A stretch of DNA of 64,000 bases from CAIZGX01 sp044354975 (GCA_044354975.1 JBIKZA010000004.1:1-64000); one strand, 5' to 3'. Positions 49,856-58,844 are shown, counted from the first letter of the stretch. Notes: generated from the letters alone by a model not told the origin. Made by a program: numbers and translations.

Positions 49856-52800
49856 ATGCAAGAAAAATTTAAAGAGTTCAAACCCACCAGTTGGGCCATT
49901 GATAATAAGACGACCATTTATTTGCTAACGATATTCATTACGTTAGCAGGTATTCTTACATACAGAAGCATTCCGAAGGAACAGTTTCCAGATATTGTTA
50001 TTCCAACAATATATGTGAGTACCGTTTACCCCGGTGCTGCTCCCAAAGACGTGGAAAATTTGGTTTCCAAAAACATTGAGAAACAAATTAAGTCCATTGC
50101 TGGTGTGAAGAAAGTAACCAGCACGAGCATTCAAGATTTCTCGAGTGTGGTGGTGGAATTCAACACGAACGTTGATGTGCCTGTTGCGAAGCAGAAGGTG
50201 AAAGACGCGGTGGATAGAGCGAAGAAAGACCTTCCTCAAGATTTACCTGCGGATCCAAATGTTATGGAAGTTGAGTTTTCTGAAATGCCCATTTTGTTCG
50301 TGAACATCGCGGGTAATTACAGCCTCGATGAATTGAAAAAATACGCGGAAGAACTTCAAGATAAAATTGAAGGGTTGAAGGAAATTACGCGTGTTGACAT
50401 GGTTGGAGCGTTGGAGCGTGAGATTCAAGTGAACGTTGACATGTACAAAGCTGCTGCTGCAAAAATTAGCATTGGCGATATTGAACGTACGCTGAATTAT
50501 GAAAACTTAACCATCAGTGGGGGTAGTGTCGAACTCGATGACATGAAGCGCACGCTCAGTGTGAGTGGAGAATTCAAAGACATTGAAGAAATTAAAAACT
50601 CGATTGTGTCTGGACAGACCGGCGCGCACATGTATTTGAAAGACATTGCGGAAGTGGTAGACGGTCACAAAGAGCAAGAGTCTTACGGTAGATTGGACAA
50701 GAAGAACGTTATAACGTTGAACGTTATAAAGCGCGGTGGAGAGAACTTGATTAATGCCTCTGACGGAATTCAGGCCATTATTGAGGAGATGAAGGCGAAC
50801 AAATTTCCAAAAGATTTGGAAGTTGTTGTCACCGGAGATCAGAGCAGAACTACGCGTATTACGCTGCACGATTTGATTAACACCATTATCATTGGATTCG
50901 TATTAGTAACCTTGATTTTGATGTTCTTCATGGGAGCAACGAACGCTATTTTCGTTGGACTTTCTGTTCCGCTTTCGATGTTCATTGCCTTCCTGTTATT
51001 GCCAGGTTTGGACTTTACCATGAACATGATTGTCTTGTTCGCCTTCCTTCTCGGATTGGGAATTGTGGTAGATGATGCGATTGTTGTGGTTGAAAACACA
51101 CACCGCATTTACGACAATGGAAAAGTTCCAATTAAGATTGCAGCGAAGAAAGCAGCAGGTGAAATTTTCCTTCCCGTCTTGTCTGGAACTGCAACTACGC
51201 TTGCACCGTTTGTTCCTCTCGCGTTCTGGGACGGTGTCATTGGAAAGTTCATGGGATACCTTCCTATTACATTAATCATCACGCTTTCAGCATCGTTAAT
51301 TGTAGCCTATATCATTAGTCCAGTTTTCGCGGTAGACTTCATGAAGCCGCACAAAGAAAACAAGGGTGTGAACATTAAGAAATTGGGAATCACTTCAGTC
51401 ATTTTCATTGTTGTTGGAATTCTATTTTACATTTCTGGAAGTGTGGGTATGGGGAATTTCACCATCTTCATGTTGCTGATTTATATCTTCTATCGTTTTA
51501 TTTTGAAGCGCTTGATCGAAGGCTTCCAACACAAGACCTGGCCGAGTGTTCAGGCGGTGTATGCGAAGTTCTTGGTATGGGCATTGGCGCGACCAAAGAC
51601 TATTTTATTGAGCACGTTGGCCTTGTTAATTCTATCGTTCTTGGTTACCGGGTTGCGCAAACCTGAAGTTGTATTCTTCCCGAAGGCTGATCCGAATTTC
51701 GTGTATGTGTATGCAAGTCTTCCGGTTGGAACGAAGCCAGAAGCAACCGACAGTGTGGCTCGAATTATTGAAGAGCGCGTGTACAGCGTAATTGGAGAAA
51801 ACAATCCGATGGTTGAGTCTGTCATTACCAATGTTGCAGTGGGTGCGAACGAATCTCGCGATGACCGTGCACCGTATTCGCACAAAGCAAAAGTAGGTGT
51901 TGGGTTCGTTGAATTTTCGAAGCGTAACGGACAAAGTACGTTGGAGTATTTGGAAAAAATTCGCGTTGCTGTTCAAGGAATTCCTGGGGTTGAAATCTCT
52001 GTAGATCAAGAGCAAAACGGTCCGCCTACGGCGAAGCCAATTAGCGTTGAAATTACCGGAGAGAATTTCGAAGACTTGATTGCAGCGAGTGTGAATCTGA
52101 AAAACTATTTAGATGCACAGCAGATTGAGGGAGTTGAAGAATTGAAGAGCGACTTGCAACGCAACAAGCCAGAGATTGTGATTGACATTGATCGTGAGCG
52201 ATTGAATCGCGAAGGTCTTTCGTTGGCACAAGTGGGAATGGAATTGCGTAAATCAATTTTCGGAATCGATAATCCATCGAACTTCCGCGACAACGAGGAT
52301 GAATATCCAATTCAAATTCGCCTGCAAGAAGATCAACGCAACAACCTTGAGGAAGTGCGCAACATGGTCATCACTTTCCGTGATATGAACATGATGGGAA
52401 TGGTTCGTCAAGTGCCTATTTCAGCCTTCGCAGATGTGCGTTACAGCAGCACGTACGCAGGTATTCGCAGAAAAGATCAGAAGCGCATTGTAACCTTGGG
52501 ATCGAATGTCCTTACGGGATTCAATCCGAATGAAGTTGTTGCATCTATTGAGCAGAAAGTTGCTGAGTTCGACAACTTGCCAAAGGGAGTAACCGTGAAA
52601 ATGGGTGGTGAGAAAGAGCAACAAGAAGAGACAGCTAGTTTCTTGGGAATGGCTGGATTGATTGCCATTGGATTGATTGTTTTAATCTTAATCACGCAGT
52701 TCAATTCAATTGGAAGAACGTTGATTATTCTTTCTGAAATTATTTTCAGTGTCATTGGTGTCTTGCTTGGATTGGCCATTTTCGACATGTCAATTAGTAT

Positions 52801-53245
52801 TGTCATGACAGGTGTTGGAATTGTTGCACTCGCCGGAATTGTCGTCCGGAATGGAATCTTGCTGGTTGAATTCACCGACATACTTCGCGAGCGCGGAAGC
52901 AATTTACAAGAAGCCATTGTTGAAGCAGGACGTGTCCGTATGACACCGGTATTGTTAACGGCCACTGCTACCATTTTAGGAATGATACCATTGGCAATAG
53001 GATTCAACATTGATTTCGTTACCATGTTTACTGAGCTCGACCCAAAGATTTATTTCGGAGGAGACAGCGTAGCGTTCTGGGGCCCATTGGCATGGACAAT
53101 AGTATTCGGATTAAGTTTCGCAACATTCATCACATTAATAGTTGTTCCTGTCATGTATCAAATGAGCGAAAACACCAAATCGCGCATGAAGAGAATTTTT
53201 GGCAAGAAAAATGAAGAAGCTGAGTCGCAGGAGGCTACACTCTAG
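49856..53245 (+). CDS. RND family efflux permease
   Basis: The proton-driven inner-membrane pump of 1129 residues, somewhat longer than the usual 1020-1050. Twelve helices and two large periplasmic loops are visible. The proton-relay pair lies in LGLGIVVDDAIVVVENTHR (about 406-407). The first block has SIPKEQFPDIVIPTIYVSTVYPGA; the second half has TGVGIVALAGIVVRNGILLVEF and RVRMTPVLLTATATILGMIPL. Extra length comes from an insertion with two hydrophobic stretches after about residue 500 and an extended C-terminus. Hydrophobic-compound export (HAE1-like) is likelier than metal export, but the substrate is unknown. Confidence 0.93.
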   Translation: MQEKFKEFKPTSWAIDNKTTIYLLTIFITLAGILTYRSIPKEQFPDIVIPTIYVSTVYPGAAPKDVENLVSKNIEKQIKSIAGVKKVTSTSIQDFSSVVVEFNTNVDVPVAKQKVKDAVDRAKKDLPQDLPADPNVMEVEFSEMPILFVNIAGNYSLDELKKYAEELQDKIEGLKEITRVDMVGALEREIQVNVDMYKAAAAKISIGDIERTLNYENLTISGGSVELDDMKRTLSVSGEFKDIEEIKNSIVSGQTGAHMYLKDIAEVVDGHKEQESYGRLDKKNVITLNVIKRGGENLINASDGIQAIIEEMKANKFPKDLEVVVTGDQSRTTRITLHDLINTIIIGFVLVTLILMFFMGATNAIFVGLSVPLSMFIAFLLLPGLDFTMNMIVLFAFLLGLGIVVDDAIVVVENTHRIYDNGKVPIKIAAKKAAGEIFLPVLSGTATTLAPFVPLAFWDGVIGKFMGYLPITLIITLSASLIVAYIISPVFAVDFMKPHKENKGVNIKKLGITSVIFIVVGILFYISGSVGMGNFTIFMLLIYIFYRFILKRLIEGFQHKTWPSVQAVYAKFLVWALARPKTILLSTLALLILSFLVTGLRKPEVVFFPKADPNFVYVYASLPVGTKPEATDSVARIIEERVYSVIGENNPMVESVITNVAVGANESRDDRAPYSHKAKVGVGFVEFSKRNGQSTLEYLEKIRVAVQGIPGVEISVDQEQNGPPTAKPISVEITGENFEDLIAASVNLKNYLDAQQIEGVEELKSDLQRNKPEIVIDIDRERLNREGLSLAQVGMELRKSIFGIDNPSNFRDNEDEYPIQIRLQEDQRNNLEEVRNMVITFRDMNMMGMVRQVPISAFADVRYSSTYAGIRRKDQKRIVTLGSNVLTGFNPNEVVASIEQKVAEFDNLPKGVTVKMGGEKEQQEETASFLGMAGLIAIGLIVLILITQFNSIGRTLIILSEIIFSVIGVLLGLAIFDMSISIVMTGVGIVALAGIVVRNGILLVEFTDILRERGSNLQEAIVEAGRVRMTPVLLTATATILGMIPLAIGFNIDFVTMFTELDPKIYFGGDSVAFWGPLAWTIVFGLSFATFITLIVVPVMYQMSENTKSRMKRIFGKKNEEAESQEATL

Positions 53246-53286
53246 TATCCTGGAGTTCTTCAGGAGTTTTGGTTAAGGTTTAGGGG

Positions 53287-53318
53287 AAAGTCCTCGGCAA
53301 CGGCCGGGGACTTTTTCT
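53287..53318 (+). terminator. Rho-independent terminator of the efflux operon
   Basis: A GC-rich stem (AGTCCTCGGC pairing with GCCGGGGACT, one G-U pair) with loop AACG is followed by TTTTTCTTTT. It lies 41 nt after the RND stop and directly before the -7 box of the next gene. Confidence 0.9.
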
Positions 53319-53320
53319 TT

Positions 53321-53329
53321 TATCTTCGC
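53321..53329 (+). promoter_or_regulatory. -7 box 3 nt before the start codon
   Basis: TATCTTCGC fits TAnnTTCG and ends 3 nt before ATG 53333, immediately after the T-tract of the terminator. Confidence 0.5.
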
Positions 53330-53332
53330 GCA

Positions 53333-54250
53333 ATGTTCAACTTCCTCTCCGCAAAAAACCAAGCCCTAATAGCCTTAACTCTTTTTGGCTTTGTCTACAT
53401 GCTCGGTCAATTGTTTTTCATTGGAGGATTGTATATCTATTGCGGAAGTGAAGAAGCGGTAAATGCCGTGTTAGCGAATTCGAAAATTGATCAGCAAGTA
53501 TTTTTATTTGTCTTAGGGTTGAATGCGCTTATTCAGTTGTGGGTGGGGTTTGTTCCGTTGATTATTGCGAAGAATTGGTTAACGAAAGTGGAGTGGACAT
53601 CGTTTAAATGGAAAGGCGGAAAAGCAACTTTACTGGGATTGGTTGTTATGGGAATAGGCATTCCGTTCATTTATTATTTTTCCGGCATGTTTGAATCGCT
53701 CTTGCCTTCCTGGATGTTAGAGAATGCCATGGAGGAAGACAGCAATGCCTTTTATCAGCAGCTCGGCGCATTGTCGAAGGTTCATCCGGCTGCAGTATTG
53801 TTCTCAACGGTTATCATTGCTCCCTTAACTGAGGAGCTTATGTTCCGCGGAGTTATTTTAGGCATTGCGAAGAACTGGACCGGCTCGAAGCACTGGGCGG
53901 TTTGGATATCGGCCATCTTATTTGCGGCCATTCATTTTCATGTCGCTGGATTTTTACCACGTATGTTACTCGGTGCTTTAATGGGATATTTCGTTTTGTA
54001 TTCCGGAAGCATCTGGACAGCGGTGTTCATGCATTTTTCGTTCAACGCTTTCAGTCTCGGTCTTACCATGTTCCCTTTTGCTGAAAAACTATTTATGCAT
54101 CTCGTAAACGGTTGGTTTTTTCCAGCAGTAAGTTTATGGTTAGCAGTGAGCGCTTGGGTTTGGGGGAAGGGGAGGTTTGTTAAAAGTCAAGGCGCCGTTA
54201 ACCAGGTGTCATCCTTTGAATTCAAGACTACGAATGAAGTCGATAATTGA
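53333..54250 (+). CDS. CPBP family intramembrane metalloprotease
   Basis: A 305-residue membrane protein with about seven helices and the CPBP/CAAX-protease motifs in order: TEELMFRGVILG (EExxxR, about 168-174), AAIHFHVAGFLPRMLLGALMGY with the second His motif, and FMHFSFNAFSL with the third. Members cut or process membrane peptides or prenylated substrates, but the role here is unknown. It is monocistronic and converges with the HPr-kinase-like gene, overlapping its 3' end by 42 bp. Confidence 0.9.
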   Translation: MFNFLSAKNQALIALTLFGFVYMLGQLFFIGGLYIYCGSEEAVNAVLANSKIDQQVFLFVLGLNALIQLWVGFVPLIIAKNWLTKVEWTSFKWKGGKATLLGLVVMGIGIPFIYYFSGMFESLLPSWMLENAMEEDSNAFYQQLGALSKVHPAAVLFSTVIIAPLTEELMFRGVILGIAKNWTGSKHWAVWISAILFAAIHFHVAGFLPRMLLGALMGYFVLYSGSIWTAVFMHFSFNAFSLGLTMFPFAEKLFMHLVNGWFFPAVSLWLAVSAWVWGKGRFVKSQGAVNQVSSFEFKTTNEVDN

Positions 54251-55096
54251 GGGTGTGGGAACAACGCCTAATTTGTAAGTACTGGTATGTTGCGTAATTC
54301 TTTCGAGTTGCGTCATCAAGTGCTCGGTATATTTTTTATCGTAATTGTGTTGAAAGCAAAAAGCCTTCAGTTGCGACAAGGCATGCGTACCCGTTAATTT
54401 TTCCGCAGAATTCTTCTTCGCATGAAAAGGGAAATAGAACTTGGAGACTTGCGCTTGCTTATTCAAATCGGCATAGGGCATAGGCGTGTTGTACATGAAA
54501 AACTCTCCGTTGACCTCACGTACAATCAAGCGATCGTCGTTCACAATATGTGCACCTTCTTCTTCCCAAATTTTTGCCATTGTGCTTTTTCCAACACCAG
54601 AAAAGCCGCTGAAGATTCTTCCCGTTTCTCCGTCCCAAACACCAGAAGCATGAATCATAAACGCATTGCTATTCAGCGTGAGGTAATAGAGTATAAGAGC
54701 ACCAAGAGGATAAGAAAGCGGAGAAATAAACGATTCGTTGTTTTGGGTTAATATCTTAGAGTAAACTTGCCATTCCGTGGATTCCTCATTCAAGAAAGCG
54801 ACTTGTTGTATTTCTTCGATTTTATTTGGATTGAAAACAATAAAAGCACGTTGCTTTTCAGTTCGCACCACTTGCCAAAGTCTCTTCTTATCAAGCACAG
54901 CGTCGAAAATAACTTCTCCTGTATAACTTGATTTTTCAGGAAGTCCAGCATGACAAACAACGCTTGCATCGTATTTCGTTTCTTCTTCCAATTGAAGAAA
55001 ATTTGAATAGCCTTCCTCAAAAAAAACAGAGACATTTTCTTCCGAAGATATCTTCACGAAATAATCGGCAACGGTTAATACGAAAGTCTGCTTCAT
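54209..55096 (-). CDS. HPr-kinase-like P-loop protein of PqqD-linked cassettes
   Basis: The 295-residue protein carries a P-loop GRIFSGFSGVGKSTMAK (about 160-175) and downstream IVNDDRLIVREVNGEFFMYNTPMP. This arrangement resembles the C-terminal kinase fold of HprK and the small family of HprK-like proteins found beside PqqD-like proteins in peptide-modification cassettes. The N-terminal half is not recognisable. It has no HPr-binding N-terminal domain, so it is not a true HprK. I start at ATG 55096; a TTG at 55102 is in frame. It overlaps or abuts a 38-codon PqqD-like ORF. No radical-SAM or peptidase gene is seen nearby. Confidence 0.65.
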   Translation of the reverse strand: MKQTFVLTVADYFVKISSEENVSVFFEEGYSNFLQLEEETKYDASVVCHAGLPEKSSYTGEVIFDAVLDKKRLWQVVRTEKQRAFIVFNPNKIEEIQQVAFLNEESTEWQVYSKILTQNNESFISPLSYPLGALILYYLTLNSNAFMIHASGVWDGETGRIFSGFSGVGKSTMAKIWEEEGAHIVNDDRLIVREVNGEFFMYNTPMPYADLNKQAQVSKFYFPFHAKKNSAEKLTGTHALSQLKAFCFQHNYDKKYTEHLMTQLERITQHTSTYKLGVVPTPSIIDFIRSLEFKG

Positions 55097-55098
55097 AT

Positions 55099-55215
55099 TC
55101 AATCGTTCAAAATAAAGTTTGAAAGGTCTTTTAAAAATGCTTCGAGGTCTATTTGAATTTCATTCCGGACAAAATGCCCGACTTCATTCAAATTAAAAAT
55201 TTCGCTGGTGTTCAT
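55099..55215 (-). CDS. Miniature PqqD-like ORF, possibly a remnant
   Basis: A 38-codon frame on the minus strand, starting at ATG 55215 and ending in TGA just before the HPr-kinase-like ATG. Its peptide contains IFNLNEVGHFVRNE followed by IDLEAFLKDLSNFIL. Both pieces resemble the two conserved parts of PqqD proteins (LNEVG, and the C-terminal D..AFL.EL helix), but the N-terminal strand and the middle helix region are missing. It could be a decayed PqqD or a genuinely tiny form. Evidence: motif resemblance, a perfect -7 box upstream, and coupling to an HprK-like gene, the usual neighbour of PqqD in such cassettes. Confidence 0.5.
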   Translation of the reverse strand: MNTSEIFNLNEVGHFVRNEIQIDLEAFLKDLSNFILND

Positions 55216-55231
55216 CGCTGTTCTATTTTGA

Positions 55232-55240
55232 ACAAATTTA
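55232..55240 (-). promoter_or_regulatory. -7 box of the PqqD-like/HPr-kinase-like pair
   Basis: On the minus strand TAAATTTGT is a perfect TAnnTTTG box, 16 nt before the ATG at 55215. Confidence 0.5.
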
Positions 55241-55262
55241 TACCATTCGTTTTCTCACTCAC

Positions 55263-55271
55263 TACCTTTAC
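55263..55271 (+). promoter_or_regulatory. -7 box 3 nt before a GTG start
   Basis: TACCTTTAC resembles TAnnTTTG and ends 3 nt before the GTG at 55275 of the ABC permease. Confidence 0.4.
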
Positions 55272-55274
55272 GCT

Positions 55275-56525
55275 GTGAAATTCCTCCTCCTTCAGCTCAA
55301 AGAAGCATTCGCCTTCGCCACACAGTCTTTGGTGGTGAATAAACTGCGGACGGTGCTTTCGTTGTTCGGAGTGACGATTGGAATTTTCTCGATCATTTTT
55401 GTGTTGAGTATCGTTGACAGCATGGAAGCCGATATGAAGGAAGGGTTGTCTGTCATGGGTTCCGATTTATTATTCATTCAGAAGTGGCCTATGGGTCCTG
55501 AGAAAGACGGCGGGGAATACGAGTGGTGGAAATACTGGCAACGCAGACAACCGAGTAAAGAAGATCTGAATCTGCTAAAGGCCGACCTGAAATCGTTCTC
55601 GGTTGCCACCATACAGGTGCGCGCTTCCAAGACTGTAGAGCACGAAAACAATTCACTAAAGGGCGTTGGTTTTCTAGGAGTGGGATATGATTACATTCAA
55701 GCCATTGATTTAAAAATTGATAAGGGACGATACTTTTCGCAAATGGAATGCGACGGAGGAAGACCGGTCGCCCTCATTGGATTCTCACTGGCCGAACAAT
55801 TGTTCGGCGCGGAATATCCGGTTGGAAAAGACATTAAAATCCAAGGACAAAAAACCGAAATCATCGGTGTCATGGAAAAGGAAGGTTCTTCGCTCTTCGG
55901 CGGTGAACGAGACCTTTCAGTGTATGTGCCTTACGAATATGCTCAGCGATTTGTTGGAGATATAGACGATGTGACGCTCTTGATTAAAGCGAAAGCGGAC
56001 GTGGATGTAGAAGTTTTAAAAGGCGATGTGATGTCGGTCTTTCGGGGCATTCGAGGCATTCGCCCAACAGAAGAAAACGATTTCAGCGTTATTGATTCCA
56101 GCATGATCAGGGACATGGTGAATAGCATTGTAGGCGTATTCAACGTAGCGGGAATGTTCATTGGAATCTTCGCGATTCTTGTGGGGGCGTTCAGCATTGC
56201 AAACATCATGTTCGTCTCGGTGAAAGAACGCACGAACATCATAGGCATTCAAAAAGCACTTGGCGCGAAACGCTATTTCATTCTTTCGCAATTTCTTTTT
56301 GAATCGATACTCCTTTGTCTCGTCGGAGGAATAATGGGACTGCTCCTGGTTTGGGGCGTGCTCTCGTTGTTAAACGGCGTTACAGATTTTCACTTTTTCC
56401 TTCCTTTCAGTCGGATCATGTTAGGCATTACGGTATCCTTGGTGGTTGGAATAGTGGCAGGGTTCATTCCAGCGTTGCGTGCGGCGAATCTAAAACCCGT
56501 GGATGCCATTCGATCAGCAGGCTAA
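55275..56525 (+). CDS. MacB/FtsX-like ABC transporter permease
   Basis: A 416-residue permease with the MacB-type layout: helix 1 (SLFGVTIGIFSIIFVLSIV) after a short N-terminus that includes NKLRTVLS, a periplasmic core domain of about 230 residues, and three C-terminal helices. The FtsX segment has NIMFVSVKERTNIIGIQKALGAKRYFILSQFLFES, characteristic of the family, and ends GFIPALRAANLKPVDAIRS. No ATPase gene is adjacent, so it must use one encoded elsewhere. The start is GTG. Confidence 0.9.
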   Translation: MKFLLLQLKEAFAFATQSLVVNKLRTVLSLFGVTIGIFSIIFVLSIVDSMEADMKEGLSVMGSDLLFIQKWPMGPEKDGGEYEWWKYWQRRQPSKEDLNLLKADLKSFSVATIQVRASKTVEHENNSLKGVGFLGVGYDYIQAIDLKIDKGRYFSQMECDGGRPVALIGFSLAEQLFGAEYPVGKDIKIQGQKTEIIGVMEKEGSSLFGGERDLSVYVPYEYAQRFVGDIDDVTLLIKAKADVDVEVLKGDVMSVFRGIRGIRPTEENDFSVIDSSMIRDMVNSIVGVFNVAGMFIGIFAILVGAFSIANIMFVSVKERTNIIGIQKALGAKRYFILSQFLFESILLCLVGGIMGLLLVWGVLSLLNGVTDFHFFLPFSRIMLGITVSLVVGIVAGFIPALRAANLKPVDAIRSAG

Positions 56526-56597
56526 CACAACACGTTGTGATGACCACTTCGTGGATGACCCTTCGGGATGACGGCGAAGCCGATGACAGCTATGCTG
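56526..56597. repeat. Minihairpin array, ATGA dialect, at a convergent junction
   Basis: Units CACAACACGTTGTG, CCACTTCGTGG, CCCTTCGGG, CGGCGAAGCCG and CAGCTATGCTG are joined by ATGA. The first unit also occurs in the array at 46.5 kb. It fills the whole space between two convergent stop codons, so it could serve as a two-way terminator. Confidence 0.9.
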
Positions 56598-56601
56598 ATT
56601 A

Positions 56602-57327
56602 TCAGAATCCGAAGGTGAGTCCGAATTGGATGATTTGACGGTTGGTTTTTGTGGTGCCGGTAGTGTACACAAGATCGGTGTTGTTTTGAATGGTTACCGT
56701 TTCTGGAATGACGTATTGTGCTTTGCCGCCTTGAATGTTTTCGTAACGAATGTCGAACCAAACTTTTCTTGCATTCTTTGTGCGGAAGCGGAATCCAAGG
56801 GCGTATCCGTATAAGAACGAAGTACTACTTTGTTGCACTTTCGCTTCTTCCACCGAAGAAAATCCGCCGCTGTTCTGAACGGAAAGATCGGTCTTTGTTA
56901 GGAAGGATTCTATTCCAGCTAGTCCTTCGGCATAAGGCTGAAAGAAGCCGTTAAACGGACGGAAGCGAAGCAAGCCTTGGTAACGATAGTTGTTGTGACG
57001 AACGCGGTAGGTTCCGTTGTTGAAGATGGAATCTCCCATAACATTGGTGCCGCCATAAACGGAAATATCTTGGTCCAAAGCACCTAACTGATTCCATGAA
57101 AATTGAAGGCCCCAGTCGAAAGGGGATTGTTTAATGGGATTAGAAAAAGTTCCTGAAAGTCCTATGGGAACACCGTTGTAGCGATCTGCGTATTCACCTG
57201 TGGGTTGCACAATCTGCATTCCAACGCCTATGGTGGTATGACGCGGATTGCGGTCGGAGTAGCTTTTTTCTTGTGCGAAATTCGAGAGAGAGATTAACGC
57301 AAATGAAAATACGAAGAGCTTTTTCAT
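56602..57327 (-). CDS. Outer-membrane beta-barrel protein of unknown function
   Basis: A 241-residue protein with a signal peptide (LFVFSFALISLSNFAQ) and an alternating beta-barrel pattern: TTIGVGMQIVQPTGEY, DWGLQFSWNQLG, YRYQGLLRFRPF and GYALGFRFRTKN. It ends QFGLTFGF, with a terminal Phe as in Omp85-inserted barrels. It resembles small Bacteroidota outer-membrane porin-like proteins without a defined function. A TAnnTTTTG-like box lies about 25 nt upstream of the start. Confidence 0.8.
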   Translation of the reverse strand: MKKLFVFSFALISLSNFAQEKSYSDRNPRHTTIGVGMQIVQPTGEYADRYNGVPIGLSGTFSNPIKQSPFDWGLQFSWNQLGALDQDISVYGGTNVMGDSIFNNGTYRVRHNNYRYQGLLRFRPFNGFFQPYAEGLAGIESFLTKTDLSVQNSGGFSSVEEAKVQQSSTSFLYGYALGFRFRTKNARKVWFDIRYENIQGGKAQYVIPETVTIQNNTDLVYTTGTTKTNRQIIQFGLTFGF

Positions 57328-57382
57328 AGTAATTTTTTTGGAAGCCTTTCAAAAGTTATACCTAAACAAAGTTAAGTCGTTT

Positions 57383-57391
57383 TACCTTCGT
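57383..57391 (+). promoter_or_regulatory. -7 box 5 nt before the start codon
   Basis: TACCTTCGT fits TAnnTTCG and ends 5 nt before ATG 57397. Confidence 0.45.
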
Positions 57392-57396
57392 GGAAT

Positions 57397-58224
57397 ATGG
57401 CGAATGCATCTATTTGGATATTGGGAAAAACGGGACAGCTGGCGCAATGCTTCGCCGATTCGTTTAAGAATGAAACATTCGTTTTAGTACGATTTTTTGG
57501 GAGAGATGAAATTGATTTCGAGGAAGACCTATTCGAACAACTTTCTGAGTTGAATGAAATTCCAGATGTGATTATCAATACCGTTGCCTACACCGCAGTA
57601 GACAAAGCCGAAACGGAAGAGGAATTGGCTCATCGCGTTAACGCGGAAGCAGTGAGCGAACTCGCAGACTTCTGCGCCTTGCACGACATTGTCCTCATAC
57701 ATTTCTCAACCGACTACGTCTTCAACGGAGAAAAAAATTCACCTTACACCGAAGACGATGAGTGCAATCCATTGGGCGTATACGGAAGAACTAAACGCGA
57801 AGGGGAATTAGCGGTGTTGGAATGCGCAACAGGAATTGTGATTCGTCTCAGCTGGTTGCATTCCAATTATGGAAAGAATTTCTACCTAGCCATGAAAAAC
57901 GCTATGGCGTCTGATCCATCTCGTGAATTCCGCGTTGTAAGCGATCAGCTCGGTTGTCCAACAAACGCTTCCGACGTCGCGAATTCAGTTTCAATATACA
58001 TAATAAACTGCTTAAATGTAAAAACCGAATGGACGTTCGGTCTGTTTCATTTCACTGGTAATGAAGTTATTTCGTGGTATGATTTCGCGGTGCGGATTAA
58101 GAATGAGTTTGGTTTTTCGAATGTGATTCATGCTATTCCGACAAGTGAATACCCTACTCCTGCGAAGAGGCCGGGTTATTCCGTTTTAGGTTCAAGTAAG
58201 AAGTTGTTTTTTGCTAAGGGTTAG
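57397..58224 (+). CDS. rfbD: dTDP-4-dehydrorhamnose reductase-like protein
   Basis: A 275-residue short-chain reductase. Seen: the NADPH site WILGKTGQLAQCF, VINTVAYTAVDKAETEEE, HFSTDYVFNGEKNSPYTEDDECNPLGVYGRTKREGE with the catalytic Tyr-Lys, and the C-terminal AKRPGYSVLGSSKKL. These are RmlD hallmarks, the last step of dTDP-L-rhamnose synthesis. It stands alone, 20 kb from rfbA and rfbB, and rfbC is not in the window. It may therefore complete a pathway encoded in pieces or reduce a related dTDP-4-keto sugar. Confidence 0.88.
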   Translation: MANASIWILGKTGQLAQCFADSFKNETFVLVRFFGRDEIDFEEDLFEQLSELNEIPDVIINTVAYTAVDKAETEEELAHRVNAEAVSELADFCALHDIVLIHFSTDYVFNGEKNSPYTEDDECNPLGVYGRTKREGELAVLECATGIVIRLSWLHSNYGKNFYLAMKNAMASDPSREFRVVSDQLGCPTNASDVANSVSIYIINCLNVKTEWTFGLFHFTGNEVISWYDFAVRIKNEFGFSNVIHAIPTSEYPTPAKRPGYSVLGSSKKLFFAKG

Positions 58225-58243
58225 TATTAAGGTAAGATTATAG

Positions 58244-58342
58244 TCTCATTCTCATTCTGTTTGTCATTCTCATTCTTTAACATTTTTTTGATTGCAAAGA
58301 CTCTTTTAGAAACAGAAACAGTAGGAGAAAGAGAATGAGATT
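58244..58342. repeat. Pyrimidine-rich hexamer element, inverted halves (copy 1)
   Basis: The left half (58244 to about 58279) is made of words such as CTCATT, CTGTTT and CTTT. The right half (about 58308-58342) reads GAAACAGTAGGAGAAAGAG, its approximate reverse complement. The AT-rich centre would be the loop of a long imperfect hairpin. A partial copy continues to 58373. It lies between rfbD and the S23-like gene. Confidence 0.75.
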
Positions 58343-58449
58343 TTGATACAGTAGCAGAAAAAGAATATTATTACGAAAAGGCATAAACAGCATATAACCT
58401 GCACATAAAGGATAGTGTAGATGTGAAAATTCTTTCGAAGATTTGCTAA

Positions 58450-58833
58450 ATGATTAGCACTCCAACTTCACAGCGATTTGACTTTCAAAAATTGGAAGTT
58501 TACAAGAAGGCAAAAACATTTCATGTAGAATGTAATGCCATACTTCGCGCTTGTAAAAACCAACGACATGTCAAAGATCAATTAGCACGCGCTTCATACA
58601 GTATTGTTCTCAATATTGCTGAAGGATCAGGACGCATGTCTCCAAATGATAGACGTCACTTCTTCACAATGGCCAGAGCGTCAATTTTTGAATGCGTTGC
58701 AATATTTGATATTATGCTTTTAGAAAATCAAATAGAATCTCATCAACATGAGAAACAAATGGAACTTTCAATTGAGCTTTCTAAAATGTTGTTTGCCATG
58801 GTTCGTAATTTGTCAGAGAAGATTCGCGGGTAA
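58450..58833 (+). CDS. Four-helix-bundle protein, S23/IVP family
   Basis: A 127-residue all-helical protein of the family once called S23 ribosomal protein, encoded in intervening sequences of 23S rRNA in some bacteria and free-standing in many Bacteroidota. Seen: FQKLEVYKKAKTFHVECN at the N-terminus, KDQLARASYSIVLNIAEGSGRMSPNDRRHFFTMARAS in the middle and ECVAIFDIM. No rRNA gene surrounds it. It is instead flanked by complementary hexamer-family elements at 58.25 and 58.85 kb, so it could sit in the loop of a large hairpin, like an intervening sequence outside rRNA. Function unknown. Confidence 0.88.
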   Translation: MISTPTSQRFDFQKLEVYKKAKTFHVECNAILRACKNQRHVKDQLARASYSIVLNIAEGSGRMSPNDRRHFFTMARASIFECVAIFDIMLLENQIESHQHEKQMELSIELSKMLFAMVRNLSEKIRG

Positions 58834-58844
58834 AAGAAATAACT

